A DNA stretch of 64,000 nucleotides from Leptolyngbya sp. 'hensonii' (GTDB lineage Bacteria; Cyanobacteriota; Cyanobacteriia; GCF-001939115): assembly GCF_001939115.1 (NCBI RefSeq), contig NZ_MQTZ01000043.1, positions 186,001 to 250,000 on the forward strand, read 5' to 3'. Both the position numbers and the translations under genes were made by a program. Below the pieces are notes generated by a model that saw nothing but the letters and a program-made list of their open reading frames with translations, was not told the DNA's origin and searched no databases. This document shows positions 42,513 to 52,525 of this stretch, in pieces (the first letter of the stretch is position 1; the number at the start of each line of letters is the position of its first letter).

Positions 42513-43496
42513 ATGAAGTTGGGCATTACCGTTGGTAAGTTCTACCCATTCCATTTGGGGCATGATTACTTGATCCGGCAGGCCAAGGGCCAAGTCGATC
42601 ATCTGGTGGTGTTGGTCGGGTACAAACCAACCCAGGAGATCTCAGGTCTAGCTCGAGCGAACTGGATTCGTTTCCTGCATCCTGATGTCGAAGTAATCGA
42701 GGTGTTGGAGGATATTCCGGAGGCCCCGGCACCCTGGGCTGAACGGGCATTGGAAGTCTTGCAAGGACGAAAACCAGATTGGGCGTTTACGTCTGAGACG
42801 TATGGTGAACCCTGGGCAGTGTTAATGGGAGCAGAGCACCAGGCGATCGACTTGTTGCGTAGCACCGTGCCTATTTCTGGGACCCAACTGCGACAAAATC
42901 TCGCAACCTACTGGCAAATGCTGACGCCTCCTGCCAAAGCCTATTTTGCCAAACGGATTTGTGTAATTGGCGTTGAGTCCAGTGGGACAACAACCTTAGC
43001 CCAAGCCCTGGCTCAGCATTATCAGACGGTGTGGGTACCGGAATATGGTCGATGGTACTGGGAGGGCAGACGCCATACTCCAAATGCAGACCAGTGGGAG
43101 ACCTACGAGTTCGTGCAGATTGCTAAAGGCCAGGTAGCTTGGGAGGATGACTTAGCCATGCGGGCAAATTGCCTCCTCGTTTGCGATACTGATCCTTTGG
43201 CAACCCATATTTGGCATCGACGATATATGGGGACTGACTCTCAAGCTGTTGAATGTATTGCTGACAGTCGTCACTATGACCTGTATATTCTGACGGCTCC
43301 TGATTTTGGCTTTGTGCAAGATGGTACCAGGGATGGTGAGTGCATTCGGCTGCAAATGCATCAGTGGTTTATTGATGTGCTCAATCAAAAAGATAAGCAA
43401 TTCATCCTTGTTACAGGGGCGCATGATCAACGGATGACCTATGCGATCGCTGCCATTAATTCTCTGCTTGTGTTTCCGGCTCTGGATGCCCCTTAA
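42513..43496 (+). CDS. nadR: NadR-type NMN adenylyltransferase/ribosylnicotinamide kinase
   Basis: A 327-residue bifunctional enzyme. Residues 1-145 form a nucleotidyltransferase domain (GKFYPFHLGHDYLI holds the HxGH motif; the usual ISGTQLR at about 130). Residues 150-327 form a P-loop kinase (GVESSGTTTLAQAL, then WVPEYGRWYWEG and LLVCDTDPLATHIW). It phosphorylates nicotinamide riboside taken up by PnuC to NMN and adenylates it to NAD. There is no N-terminal HTH, so it lacks the repressor part of enterobacterial NadR. The Walker A lysine is replaced by Thr. Confidence 0.88.
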   Translation: MKLGITVGKFYPFHLGHDYLIRQAKGQVDHLVVLVGYKPTQEISGLARANWIRFLHPDVEVIEVLEDIPEAPAPWAERALEVLQGRKPDWAFTSETYGEPWAVLMGAEHQAIDLLRSTVPISGTQLRQNLATYWQMLTPPAKAYFAKRICVIGVESSGTTTLAQALAQHYQTVWVPEYGRWYWEGRRHTPNADQWETYEFVQIAKGQVAWEDDLAMRANCLLVCDTDPLATHIWHRRYMGTDSQAVECIADSRHYDLYILTAPDFGFVQDGTRDGECIRLQMHQWFIDVLNQKDKQFILVTGAHDQRMTYAIAAINSLLVFPALDAP

Positions 43497-43528
43497 AATA
43501 AGGGACATTGCAGTCAAAATATAAACCA

Positions 43529-44482
43529 ATGTGTGATACTTTTATTGCGCTGGCCGACGCTACGATTGATGGCTCAGTGATTTTCGGCAAGAATAGCGAT
43601 CGGCCTGCAGGCGAGATTCAAGATATTGTGACCTTCCCTGCTCAATCCTACCCCAAAGGGCAACAGGTTCAATGCACTTATATTGAAATTCCCCAGCTTG
43701 AGCAGACCTTTGCAGTAGTTCTATCGAAGCCCAGATGGATGTGGGGAGCCGAGATGGGAGCCAATGAATGTGGAGTTGTGCTTGGTAATGAAGCAGTATG
43801 GACGACTCAGCCCTGTCAACCAACAGGACTCCTGGGCATGGATTTGGTCCGCTTGGGGTTAGAACGAGGGGGGACAGCCTTTGCGGCGGTGCAGGTCATC
43901 ATAAATTTGCTAGAGCAATATGGACAGGGCGGCAACTGTGCTGAGCATTTTTCTTTTACCTACCACAATTCCTTTCTCATCGCAGATTGCCAAGAAGCCT
44001 GGGTTGTGGAAACGGCTGGAAGGTATTGGGTTACAGAAAGAGTGACCCAGGGGACACGATCGATCTCCAACAATCTGAGTATTCGAGGCAAAGGGGACTT
44101 GCGCCATCCTGAGATGATTGCTGATGCAATAGCTCAAAAGCTCTGCTCAAGCGAATCAGAGTTTGACTTTACCGAACTATTTTCTGAGGGTGGGATTGAA
44201 GATTCCCTGTCTCTCGACTCTAGAGCAGGTCGAGTCCGATCGCTATGTCGGCTACATCAGGGGCAGTTCACGATCGAGACTGCAAAATCCATATTGCGGG
44301 ACCATCAGGGGCATATTTGTATGCATGGAGAGTTTGAAACGAGGGGAAGTCAAATTTCCCGGTTGTCATCCCAATCCTGTGAGCATTGGTTGATTGATCA
44401 TCCCTTCCCCTGTCAACGGGAATATAAACGGGCAGAATTTCCTGAGACCCTAGCTGTTACCAAGAACTACTACCATGGGTGA
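43529..44482 (+). CDS. C69-family (secernin-like) peptidase, possibly 3'-truncated
   Basis: A 317-residue N-terminal-nucleophile hydrolase: MCDTFIALADATIDGSVIFG places Cys2 as nucleophile after removal of Met, and GKNSDRP, MWGAEMGANECGVVLGNEA and QEAWVVETAGRYW are conserved secernin/C69 motifs. The usual family is about 400 residues; here the chain ends soon after CEHWLIDHPFPCQREYK, 27 bases before the distal end of the CRISPR array, so its end may have been lost. The start at 43529 is fixed by the Cys2 requirement. Confidence 0.82.
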   Translation: MCDTFIALADATIDGSVIFGKNSDRPAGEIQDIVTFPAQSYPKGQQVQCTYIEIPQLEQTFAVVLSKPRWMWGAEMGANECGVVLGNEAVWTTQPCQPTGLLGMDLVRLGLERGGTAFAAVQVIINLLEQYGQGGNCAEHFSFTYHNSFLIADCQEAWVVETAGRYWVTERVTQGTRSISNNLSIRGKGDLRHPEMIADAIAQKLCSSESEFDFTELFSEGGIEDSLSLDSRAGRVRSLCRLHQGQFTIETAKSILRDHQGHICMHGEFETRGSQISRLSSQSCEHWLIDHPFPCQREYKRAEFPETLAVTKNYYHG

Positions 44483-44508
44483 AGAAGATCTGTGAGTCGT
44501 GGCAATGG

Positions 44509-47500
44509 AAGCCCATTCAATTGGTTTCCCCAGCGAGTGGGGAGTTCTTAAATACAACTTTCAGTACTTAGGTCTACACAGTGTTTCCATTCAATTGGTT
44601 TCCCCAGCGAGTGGGGAGTCAAACACTGCTGTCAGTCCCCAGCAGTACACAGGCCGTTTCCATTCAATTGGTTTCCCCAGCGAGTGGGGAGCCTGCCAAT
44701 AAACTCACGATCTCAGGCTCCTGTCAGGTTTCCATTCAATTGGTTTCCCCAGCGAGTGGGGAGCTACACAGAAAACCACGCGGGGTTCGAATACGATAAC
44801 TGGCAAATCGTGTTTCCATTCAATTGGTTTCCCCAGCGAGTGGGGAGGAGTCATTTAAGTCTACTCAGATTATTTCTGGCAACCCTAACCGGTTTCCATT
44901 CAATTGGTTTCCCCAGCGAGTGGGGAGGCTGCTTTGTCAGATCGATGGACCGAGCCCATAATGTTTCCATTCAATTGGTTTCCCCAGCGAGTGGGGAGTT
45001 TTCCGACTCTTCGATTAACACATCCACAGACCGGATTGTTTCCATTCAATTGGTTTCCCCAGCGAGTGGGGAGTTTCCCGTAAAATGCGATGCCACAGTA
45101 AGTCAAGAGATTAGTTTCCATTCAATTGGTTTCCCCAGCGAGTGGGGAGTCGAATATTTCGACTCCTGGGCTGGCAGCTTTGGAGTTTCCATTCAATTGG
45201 TTTCCCCAGCGAGTGGGGAGTTTGGCCACGATCGCAGCCACGCGCCCATAAATCTCGTGTTTCCATTCAATTGGTTTCCCCAGCGAGTGGGGAGCTACTG
45301 GCAGTTCCCTTACAACCAATTGGAGTTGGGGAAAGGTCCGGGGTTTCCATTCAATTGGTTTCCCCAGCGAGTGGGGAGAACTCGATACTGACAAAGGTCC
45401 AGTTTATTTCGTTGAATCGGTTTCCATTCAATTGGTTTCCCCAGCGAGTGGGGAGCCCATTGATAGAAGCAGAAGGGACAGAGCAAATCGAGTTTCCATT
45501 CAATTGGTTTCCCCAGCGAGTGGGGAGATCGTGGCTCAGGATCTGGAGGAAACGATAAAGGCTAAGGTTTCCATTCAATTGGTTTCCCCAGCGAGTGGGG
45601 AGGGTCCTAGTACATCTAATGTAAACAAACAGAAGTATTTAGCAGTTTCCATTCAATTGGTTTCCCCAGCGAGTGGGGAGGTTAAACGGGCGATCGCGCA
45701 CTTTTTGCAGCAGCACTACTGTTTCCATTCAATTGGTTTCCCCAGCGAGTGGGGAGGTACTATTTTCTATAATTTGCTGGAGAGTTTTTAGCTGTTTCCA
45801 TTCAATTGGTTTCCCCAGCGAGTGGGGAGCCAAGCGTTGATCAAGTCCTCATCTGTTTGCGGCTGAGTTTCCATTCAATTGGTTTCCCCAGCGAGTGGGG
45901 AGCTGAGAAACTGATCAGTTGGTCTCTCTATAGTGTCTGGCAAAGGGTTTCCATTCAATTGGTTTCCCCAGCGAGTGGGGAGAAGATAAAAGATTCACTG
46001 GACTACATAGCTCCAAGGCTTATCCTCAAGTTTCCATTCAATTGGTTTCCCCAGCGAGTGGGGAGTCCGCATTGGCTGGTGTTAGCCCTGCTATGGCAGA
46101 GTCTAGAGTTTCCATTCAATTGGTTTCCCCAGCGAGTGGGGAGCGAACAAGCAGGATACCAAACTCTCAATCCCATCAGTGTAGAGTTTCCATTCAATTG
46201 GTTTCCCCAGCGAGTGGGGAGGACTACCCGACTTCCTGGGAAGAGTCATACTACAGTTTCCATTCAATTGGTTTCCCCAGCGAGTGGGGAGCTGAAATTC
46301 AAAAATTATACCCCGACGCTCGCTTTTATGTTTCCATTCAATTGGTTTCCCCAGCGAGTGGGGAGTGGCCAGTAACCAGATTGAGGTTTCGGCAACCAGG
46401 GGGGGAGTTTCCATTCAATTGGTTTCCCCAGCGAGTGGGGAGTCATTCAGTACCCGCTATAAATACCAATCAACAAAGGAGAAGTTTCCATTCAATTGGT
46501 TTCCCCAGCGAGTGGGGAGACCCAACGACAAGACCGAAGACCACTGGGTTAAACGTTTCCATTCAATTGGTTTCCCCAGCGAGTGGGGAGGCTCAGACGG
46601 GGAGTGCATCGCCGATCCGAAAGCTATGTTTCCATTCAATTGGTTTCCCCAGCGAGTGGGGAGAAAATTCCGCAAATCTATCAAGCCAAAAGTAGTTAAG
46701 GGTTTCCATTCAATTGGTTTCCCCAGCGAGTGGGGAGTACACTAGTTGAATCTCAGGAAACAGTCTGGCGAGTTCACCGTCCCAAGTTTCCATTCAATTG
46801 GTTTCCCCAGCGAGTGGGGAGCAGCGATCGTTGCCCGTCAGCGTAGTGGCCAAATTGTTTCCATTCAATTGGTTTCCCCAGCGAGTGGGGAGGATGAATT
46901 CCAAGCCGGTCGAGGGGCTTACTATTGTGTTTCCATTCAATTGGTTTCCCCAGCGAGTGGGGAGCTGACGATGGAAATCCCGTTCCCCGCAGAATCTTTT
47001 TGGAGTGCGTTTCCATTCAATTGGTTTCCCCAGCGAGTGGGGAGTTCGACTTGCACCGAGGAAAGCATCAGGATGGCGTTTCCATTCAATTGGTTTCCCC
47101 AGCGAGTGGGGAGGACGTTCCTGGAGAGCAGTATCAGAAACAGTGCAGAAGTTTCCATTCAATTGGTTTCCCCAGCGAGTGGGGAGCCCCTGATTCGCTT
47201 CCCCAGTCCCCACCACACCTTTGCGTTTCCATTCAATTGGTTTCCCCAGCGAGTGGGGAGAGTGCCAATTCTCCTTCCAATCGCCGTCTTCTATCCGGGT
47301 TTCCATTCAATTGGTTTCCCCAGCGAGTGGGGAGGGGCAAGCTTGATTGCTGCAGGATTGAAGCAGTACGAAACTCGTTTCCATTCAATTGGTTTCCCCA
47401 GCGAGTGGGGAGTCCACAGTATGACCCTAATAAACTCTTTATAGAAGATAGTACAGTTTCCATTCAATTGGTTTCCCCAGCGAGTGGGGAGAGTTAACTC

Positions 47501-49304
47501 TATACTTTCACCTAGATTAGAAACAGTTAAGGTTTCCATTCAATTGGTTTCCCCAGCGAGTGGGGAGCAAAAAGTACAGCATCTTTGGATTTTCCGCTCG
47601 GGTTGTTTCCATTCAATTGGTTTCCCCAGCGAGTGGGGAGGGCTTACGGAGTGTCTGTGTCCAACATGATTAAAATAACGTTTCCATTCAATTGGTTTCC
47701 CCAGCGAGTGGGGAGTCAATACGCTGACAAAGGCCGCATCGTGCGAGCACTTGTGGTTTCCATTCAATTGGTTTCCCCAGCGAGTGGGGAGTACTTGATG
47801 TTGTTGTTGAGTGGGTTGTTGACAAGTTTTGCAGTTTCCATTCAATTGGTTTCCCCAGCGAGTGGGGAGCGCAATGCCGAGGTCAGAGGCCGCCATCATG
47901 TTCTTGTTTCCATTCAATTGGTTTCCCCAGCGAGTGGGGAGTTCAAATGCTGCTGGAGCTGGCAGGACTCTTGACTCTCGGGTTTCCATTCAATTGGTTT
48001 CCCCAGCGAGTGGGGAGCCTATCTGAACGAGTATATGAGTGAAGAGATTCCTCTGTTTCCATTCAATTGGTTTCCCCAGCGAGTGGGGAGTATCCTGCGG
48101 GTCTTTACCGGGGGGAGCCACCGAGGGGTTTCCATTCAATTGGTTTCCCCAGCGAGTGGGGAGAATACCAGCATCAAGATTGCTGTTGCTTTGACTGGAC
48201 AGATTAATGTTTCCATTCAATTGGTTTCCCCAGCGAGTGGGGAGTGCAGGGAAGCTTTGATCTTGTGCTCAGCGCTATACGCGCAATCCCTGCCTGTTTC
48301 CATTCAATTGGTTTCCCCAGCGAGTGGGGAGACCCAGCGATCGGTTGCGGCTAGCAGGAGGACCGCACCGGTGGCGTTTCCATTCAATTGGTTTCCCCAG
48401 CGAGTGGGGAAATTTGAGCCTCAGTCTGCTGTTGCCGCTTCTGGCCGTTTCCATTCAATTGGTTTCCCCAGCGAGTGGGGAGATCAAAACATCTGAACAC
48501 TGAATCCGAACGCCGCTATTGTTTCCATTCAATTGGTTTCCCCAGCGAGTGGGGAGTCGTATGATGAATCAAATTCGGGAAAATGGTTCTACCTCGTTTC
48601 CATTCAATTGGTTTCCCCAGCGAGTGGGGAACTCAATTTGGTAAGTTCTGTCGTTTCCAAACTCCTCGTTTCCATTCAATTGGTTTCCCCAGCGAGTGGG
48701 GAGAACGATTGAGGCTGGCCTGCCTTTATTAGAACAGGACGTTTCCATTCAATTGGTTTCCCCAGCGAGTGGGGAGATCAAAATAATGGGTAATCCAGTT
48801 ATTTCTTATAAGGACGTTTCCATTCAATTGGTTTCCCCAGCGAGTGGGGAGGAGGGCAAGGAGAAAAGAGATGTTCTTAGTCAAAGAAGCCCAGTTTCCA
48901 TTCAATTGGTTTCCCCAGCGAGTGGGGAGGATGCAGGTCAATACATAGGTTTGTGGATACTTCCGGGTTTCCATTCAATTGGTTTCCCCAGCGAGTGGGG
49001 AGTGGACCTGACCAAGGTGTTTCCCAAGTTGGCAGAAATTGAGTTTCCATTCAATTGGTTTCCCCAGCGAGTGGGGAGCTTAGATAATTGAGGTGATATG
49101 GAACCATCGAAACGAAAGTTTCCATTCAATTGGTTTCCCCAGCGAGTGGGGAGCGGAACACGTAGCGATGTGTCCCTAATAGGGATTATTGCCAGTTTCC
49201 ATTCAATTGGTTTCCCCAGCGAGTGGGGAGAGAAGGCCGCTTGCTTGCTCAGTGCTGGCCATGCCGCGGTTTCCATTCAATTGGTTTCCCCAGCGAGTGG
49301 GGAG
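44509..49304 (-). CRISPR. CRISPR array, 64 repeats of 36 bp, type III-B
   Basis: I count 64 direct repeats of 36 bases that start, on the plus strand, GTTTCCATTCAATTGG and end AGCGAGTGGGGAG, with 63 spacers of 33 to 51 bases (most 35-44). The complement ends ATTGAATGGAAAC, the usual 3' handle, and has a CCCCACTCGCTGGGG hairpin, so the array is read on the minus strand. The leftmost repeat (44509) has a degenerate end (AAGC replaces GTTT), which marks the trailer. Repeats at 48376 and 48596 end in GGGGAA. The leader side abuts cas2 and cas1. All other repeats look identical. Confidence 0.98.
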
Positions 49305-49491
49305 CCTAGCTCTTGGAACCTGGACCTGTTAAAGCATCCAGACACCATTTGCGAGGGATAGAGATTTTCCAGTGCATAGCACCTGCCATCATTGTATCCG
49401 AAACTGTAGAAATCCATACCAGGTAAGGCATCGAAGGTTACAACGAAAGAACTGGGATTCCAGGCATTTTCCTGATCCCTCGCAACATGAC
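49305..49491 (-). promoter_or_regulatory. CRISPR leader region
   Basis: These 187 bases lie between the first intact repeat and the end of cas2, at the end that orientation predicts to be the leader. They are not AT-rich (about half GC), unlike many leaders, and I see no clear promoter. A spurious open frame runs from the leader into the array. Confidence 0.55.
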
Positions 49492-49770
49492 CTATACGAT
49501 CGTTGAACCAGGCATCTGAGTCACCGGTGGATCTCCCCAAACTTCCACCTGCAGCAGCGTATGCCGCGAAAGTGGGTAGAACCTGATACTATCTACATCC
49601 TCTTTATACTTTTTTCTCAACCGTTGCCGCAATTCATCATATTTGTCTGGTGCTAGAACACATTCAAACACGCTGTATTGAACCCGTTGCCCATAGCCCT
49701 CTAAGAGATCTGAGATCTTCTTCCGTCGCTTGTCGCAGGGAATGTCATACGTGATGATGTAGAAAAGCAT
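49492..49770 (-). CDS. cas2: CRISPR-associated endonuclease Cas2
   Basis: A 92-residue ferredoxin-fold protein: LFYIITYDIPCDKRRKKISD at the start with Asp9 as metal ligand, VQYSVFECVL in the dimer interface, and IRFYPLSRHTLLQVEVWGD. It forms the Cas1-Cas2 integrase. It follows cas1 by 3 bases on the same strand, directly beside the leader. Length is typical. Confidence 0.96.
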   Translation of the reverse strand: MLFYIITYDIPCDKRRKKISDLLEGYGQRVQYSVFECVLAPDKYDELRQRLRKKYKEDVDSIRFYPLSRHTLLQVEVWGDPPVTQMPGSTIV

Positions 49771-49773
49771 GGT

Positions 49774-50763
49774 TTAGCGGATCAGATAAGGCTTGTATCC
49801 CTGAGCAGGATTATAAACAAACTGCTTATAAGCTTTAACTTGTTGCATCAACAGCCCCCAGCGGGGTTGCTCCTCCTCATCAATTTGTAATTGCTCTTCC
49901 ATCCGCTGCAGAAAAGCCCGCAAAAATTTCTTCCGCCCCATATCCTTGAGGTAACACCCCCCATCATGGTATTCAAAATCCTCGTCAGCTTTGACGATAC
50001 CTCGATTAGCCAGATATAACACCAGAGAATCAACCACAGGGGCTCGAAACTCCTCAATCAAATCAGAAGCGAGAGCCGCATGGCGTTCACTCCCTTGATG
50101 TAAACAAGCTTGGTAAGGATCAAGCCCCTGTAACTCGATCAGGGAGAGTAAATGATTCCAGAGAACCTGATAGCCGAAACTGAGCATCGCGTTCACAGGA
50201 TTACCAGGAGGGCGGCGCGATCGGGCAATAAACACCAACCCGTCCCCGGTTAAACAGTCCCCAAAGGCACTGAAATAACTGGCAGCACCTGCGCCTTCCA
50301 TCCCCATGAGCTTGTCCAGTGTGGCGGCCTGCCCCGCTTGTTCAATCAGATATTCCAGGCTCTGGATGGCAAAGGTACTGGCATCTGAAGGGCGGCGGCG
50401 TTGTTGCCGCTGGAGAATGACTCTGCTATTGCGGAGCTTTGCCTGCACGATCGTTCGGGCAACGACCAGACGATCGACTTCAAGCAGTTGCTGTTGATAG
50501 CGAGACAAATGACGATAACCTCGTTCAACGGGCAAAATCCGACCATAGCAATATCCCATGCGGGAGAGATAGGCGATCGGAATATCCCGTTGCAGGCAGG
50601 CGCGGATTACCTGGGTCGTCACCTGGGACTGCCCAAAGATGAGGATTTGTTCCAACAGTGGCAGTTGGACTTCATCCAGAATAGTCTCTCCGCGTTTGAT
50701 CAAGACCAGCTCTTTTTGGAGAGACAGGTAACAGCCCTGCTGAGAAACGTACAGCGTGCGCAT
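49774..50763 (-). CDS. cas1: CRISPR-associated endonuclease Cas1
   Basis: A 329-residue Cas1 integrase with an N-terminal beta-sandwich (residues 1-80) and a helical catalytic domain. The metal-site residues are visible: Glu156 (MGMEGAGAASYF), His222 (ACLHQGSERHAALASDL) and Glu237 (DLIEEFRAPVVDS). It is not fused to a reverse transcriptase, in contrast to some cyanobacterial type III Cas1 proteins. It is preceded by a 2-TM protein and followed 3 bases later by cas2. Confidence 0.96.
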   Translation of the reverse strand: MRTLYVSQQGCYLSLQKELVLIKRGETILDEVQLPLLEQILIFGQSQVTTQVIRACLQRDIPIAYLSRMGYCYGRILPVERGYRHLSRYQQQLLEVDRLVVARTIVQAKLRNSRVILQRQQRRRPSDASTFAIQSLEYLIEQAGQAATLDKLMGMEGAGAASYFSAFGDCLTGDGLVFIARSRRPPGNPVNAMLSFGYQVLWNHLLSLIELQGLDPYQACLHQGSERHAALASDLIEEFRAPVVDSLVLYLANRGIVKADEDFEYHDGGCYLKDMGRKKFLRAFLQRMEEQLQIDEEEQPRWGLLMQQVKAYKQFVYNPAQGYKPYLIR

Positions 50764-50774
50764 AGATAGCTGGG

Positions 50775-51050
50775 TTAACGCCGATCCAGATCTCTCGGAT
50801 CGGGCTGGCGGAGTTGCGATCGCTGGGATTCTGCCATCAGATCTGGCGATGGAGCACTGGGGGCCAAAAATCTAATGATGCGATCTGCGACAGTGGCGGT
50901 GGCATAGGTGGCCACGGTGACCAGCAAGGTGTTAATGATGACGGCTGCCAGTCCTAGAGGGGCAATGAGCAGAATCACCAGGGTGATCGCCCCATTGACC
51001 GCAGCAATGGAGAAATTGCGGACAACTGCCGCACGGGATGAGATATACAT
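50775..51050 (-). CDS. Two-TM small membrane protein linked to cas1
   Basis: A 91-residue protein with two closely spaced hydrophobic helices (about 11-33, AITLVILLIAPLGLAAVI, and 34-60) and a polar charged C-terminal tail (QRSQLRQPDPRDLDRR). It ends 11 bases before cas1, so they are probably cotranscribed. Membrane proteins are common CRISPR type III accessory products, but I recognise no family. It could anchor the effector or act as a pore after CARF activation; both are guesses. Confidence 0.6.
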   Translation of the reverse strand: MYISSRAAVVRNFSIAAVNGAITLVILLIAPLGLAAVIINTLLVTVATYATATVADRIIRFLAPSAPSPDLMAESQRSQLRQPDPRDLDRR

Positions 51051-51241
51051 GGGTCATTCCTGGGTAAAGTGAATAGCGGACCAATGCACCCGAACGCAGA
51101 TCAGCAAGTATTTGCTACATGGGGAACCCTCCACAGCAGGAAGCCATACTAATTCAGAGTAGCCAAAATTTCCAATCCGTTGTTTCCTCACAAGGGTCTG
51201 GGTGATGCTTGGGATTAGAGAGTTGCGATCGCACAGGACAT

Positions 51242-52525
51242 TTAACTCAGAGACGATTGCATGGCCTGATCGAGTAAACTACAAATGTGTTGATTCAGTA
51301 GATCGAAGGGATTCTCACCGGGTAAGGGTGCGATTGCCTTCAAGATAGTTTTCAGATGCTTCTGCAGGGTATCCAGATCCTGAATCTCAGAGACTCCCGC
51401 CAAACGATGCACCAGGTCATTGCGATCGTCAATATATTTTTTCAAGTCTTTCAGGATAGGTAATAGGGCCAAGTACTCTGGATAGCGTTCCAGAATAGCC
51501 ATCATTAAAAAGGCATTCAAAAATCCAGTTAACCGTAGAGGTTCCCCTTTAGGCGTCTTACATTGGCGCAGATATGCCATCAAAGTTCCTCCCTCCACTG
51601 CTGCTAAATCTCGCCAGACATCTTCTGGTGTTCGATCTTTCCCAGTTCGTAAATCAACTGGAATTTTGGCCTCGATCAATGCTCTCAAAGAGGTTTCTTG
51701 AAAAGAAGAAAGGAGAACCAGAAATTCGGCATATTCCCGATTTTTGAGTTTGGTTTGACCATTGAGATAACATTCCCTCGCTAAGGCTGTATAGCTACGC
51801 TGACGTAATGCTGCAATTTCTTTAAACCATTGTTGATCAAGGATTGCTTTGTAAGGTTGGATTGCTTGATCAGCCCGATCGAAGTCAAAGGCCATCCGAC
51901 AATGCCCATAATTGAGCAGAGCCATCACTAATTCTGAGTTAAAATAACTGGCCTGAAAGCTAACTAATGCACCACTATAGTTGTAGTCTTGTACCTGCCG
52001 CTTGATCACCTTTAAGTCAAATTCATGCTTAAGAATGTTCACATCATCTCTGAAAACTCTGGCCTGTCCAGGTTGCAGTTCTTTAGGGTTACGAACCTGC
52101 CAAACGTGACTATGGGGTGCATAGCCTGTTGCCTGTAAAATGGCCCAACAGGATTTCATAGCCGGAGTTCCTGACGAGCCATTGAACTCCAATGTGTCTT
52201 GGACCGTTTGGTGCTTCCAGGCTTGTTCAACTGCTTGACGCGCTTCCTGAACTGCTAAAGACTGATTAATCGGATCTTGAGAGAAGGCTTCACTGGCGGC
52301 AAGAAGGCTAACAGTGTCTTCTTTGAGGTTTTTGATCTCTGACAAGAGCCAGTCTTTGGTATCGATCGCATTCTGCTGAGTGCCATCAGTATGCAATAGA
52401 AATACACGCTTTACGATATGGTGATTTGCGAGTAGATGATGCACCAGGGTGACGATCGACCCTTCAGTTTCAGTTTTGGCGAAGGGGTCTTGCTGTCCGA
52501 CAAAGGAAAGAATGATACTGGCCAT
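51242..52525 (-). CDS. CARF-HEPN protein (Csx1/Csm6-like RNase)
   Basis: A 427-residue protein. The N-terminal CARF Rossmann domain (1-150) shows SIILSFVGQQDPF and the cyclic-oligoadenylate-loop-like FNGSSGTPAMKS (114-125). The C-terminal half is helical with DDRNDLVHRL, the R-x4-H HEPN RNase motif (Arg368, Asn369, His373). Such proteins are activated by cyclic oligoadenylate from Cas10 and cut RNA. ATG at 52525 is the natural start; it lies 2 bases from an IS1-type element, which has replaced the upstream region. A second CARF-HEPN gene lies at 60146-61681. Confidence 0.85.
   Translation of the reverse strand: MASIILSFVGQQDPFAKTETEGSIVTLVHHLLANHHIVKRVFLLHTDGTQQNAIDTKDWLLSEIKNLKEDTVSLLAASEAFSQDPINQSLAVQEARQAVEQAWKHQTVQDTLEFNGSSGTPAMKSCWAILQATGYAPHSHVWQVRNPKELQPGQARVFRDDVNILKHEFDLKVIKRQVQDYNYSGALVSFQASYFNSELVMALLNYGHCRMAFDFDRADQAIQPYKAILDQQWFKEIAALRQRSYTALARECYLNGQTKLKNREYAEFLVLLSSFQETSLRALIEAKIPVDLRTGKDRTPEDVWRDLAAVEGGTLMAYLRQCKTPKGEPLRLTGFLNAFLMMAILERYPEYLALLPILKDLKKYIDDRNDLVHRLAGVSEIQDLDTLQKHLKTILKAIAPLPGENPFDLLNQHICSLLDQAMQSSLS

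Noticed and set aside
44499-49361. Many overlapping ORFs on both strands with repeated SIQLVSPASGE, FPFNWFPQRVG or LPTRWGNQLNGN peptides
   Set aside because: They are translations of the 36-base (12-codon) CRISPR repeats; spacer lengths shift the frame at random and no ribosome binding sites or conserved peptides lie between.
49277-49540. An 87-codon ORF across the CRISPR leader and cas2 end
   Set aside because: It overlaps cas2 out of frame and runs into the first repeat; no family or start signal.
49774-50763. Reverse transcriptase fused to Cas1
   Set aside because: The chain is of standard Cas1 length and has no YxDD motif.
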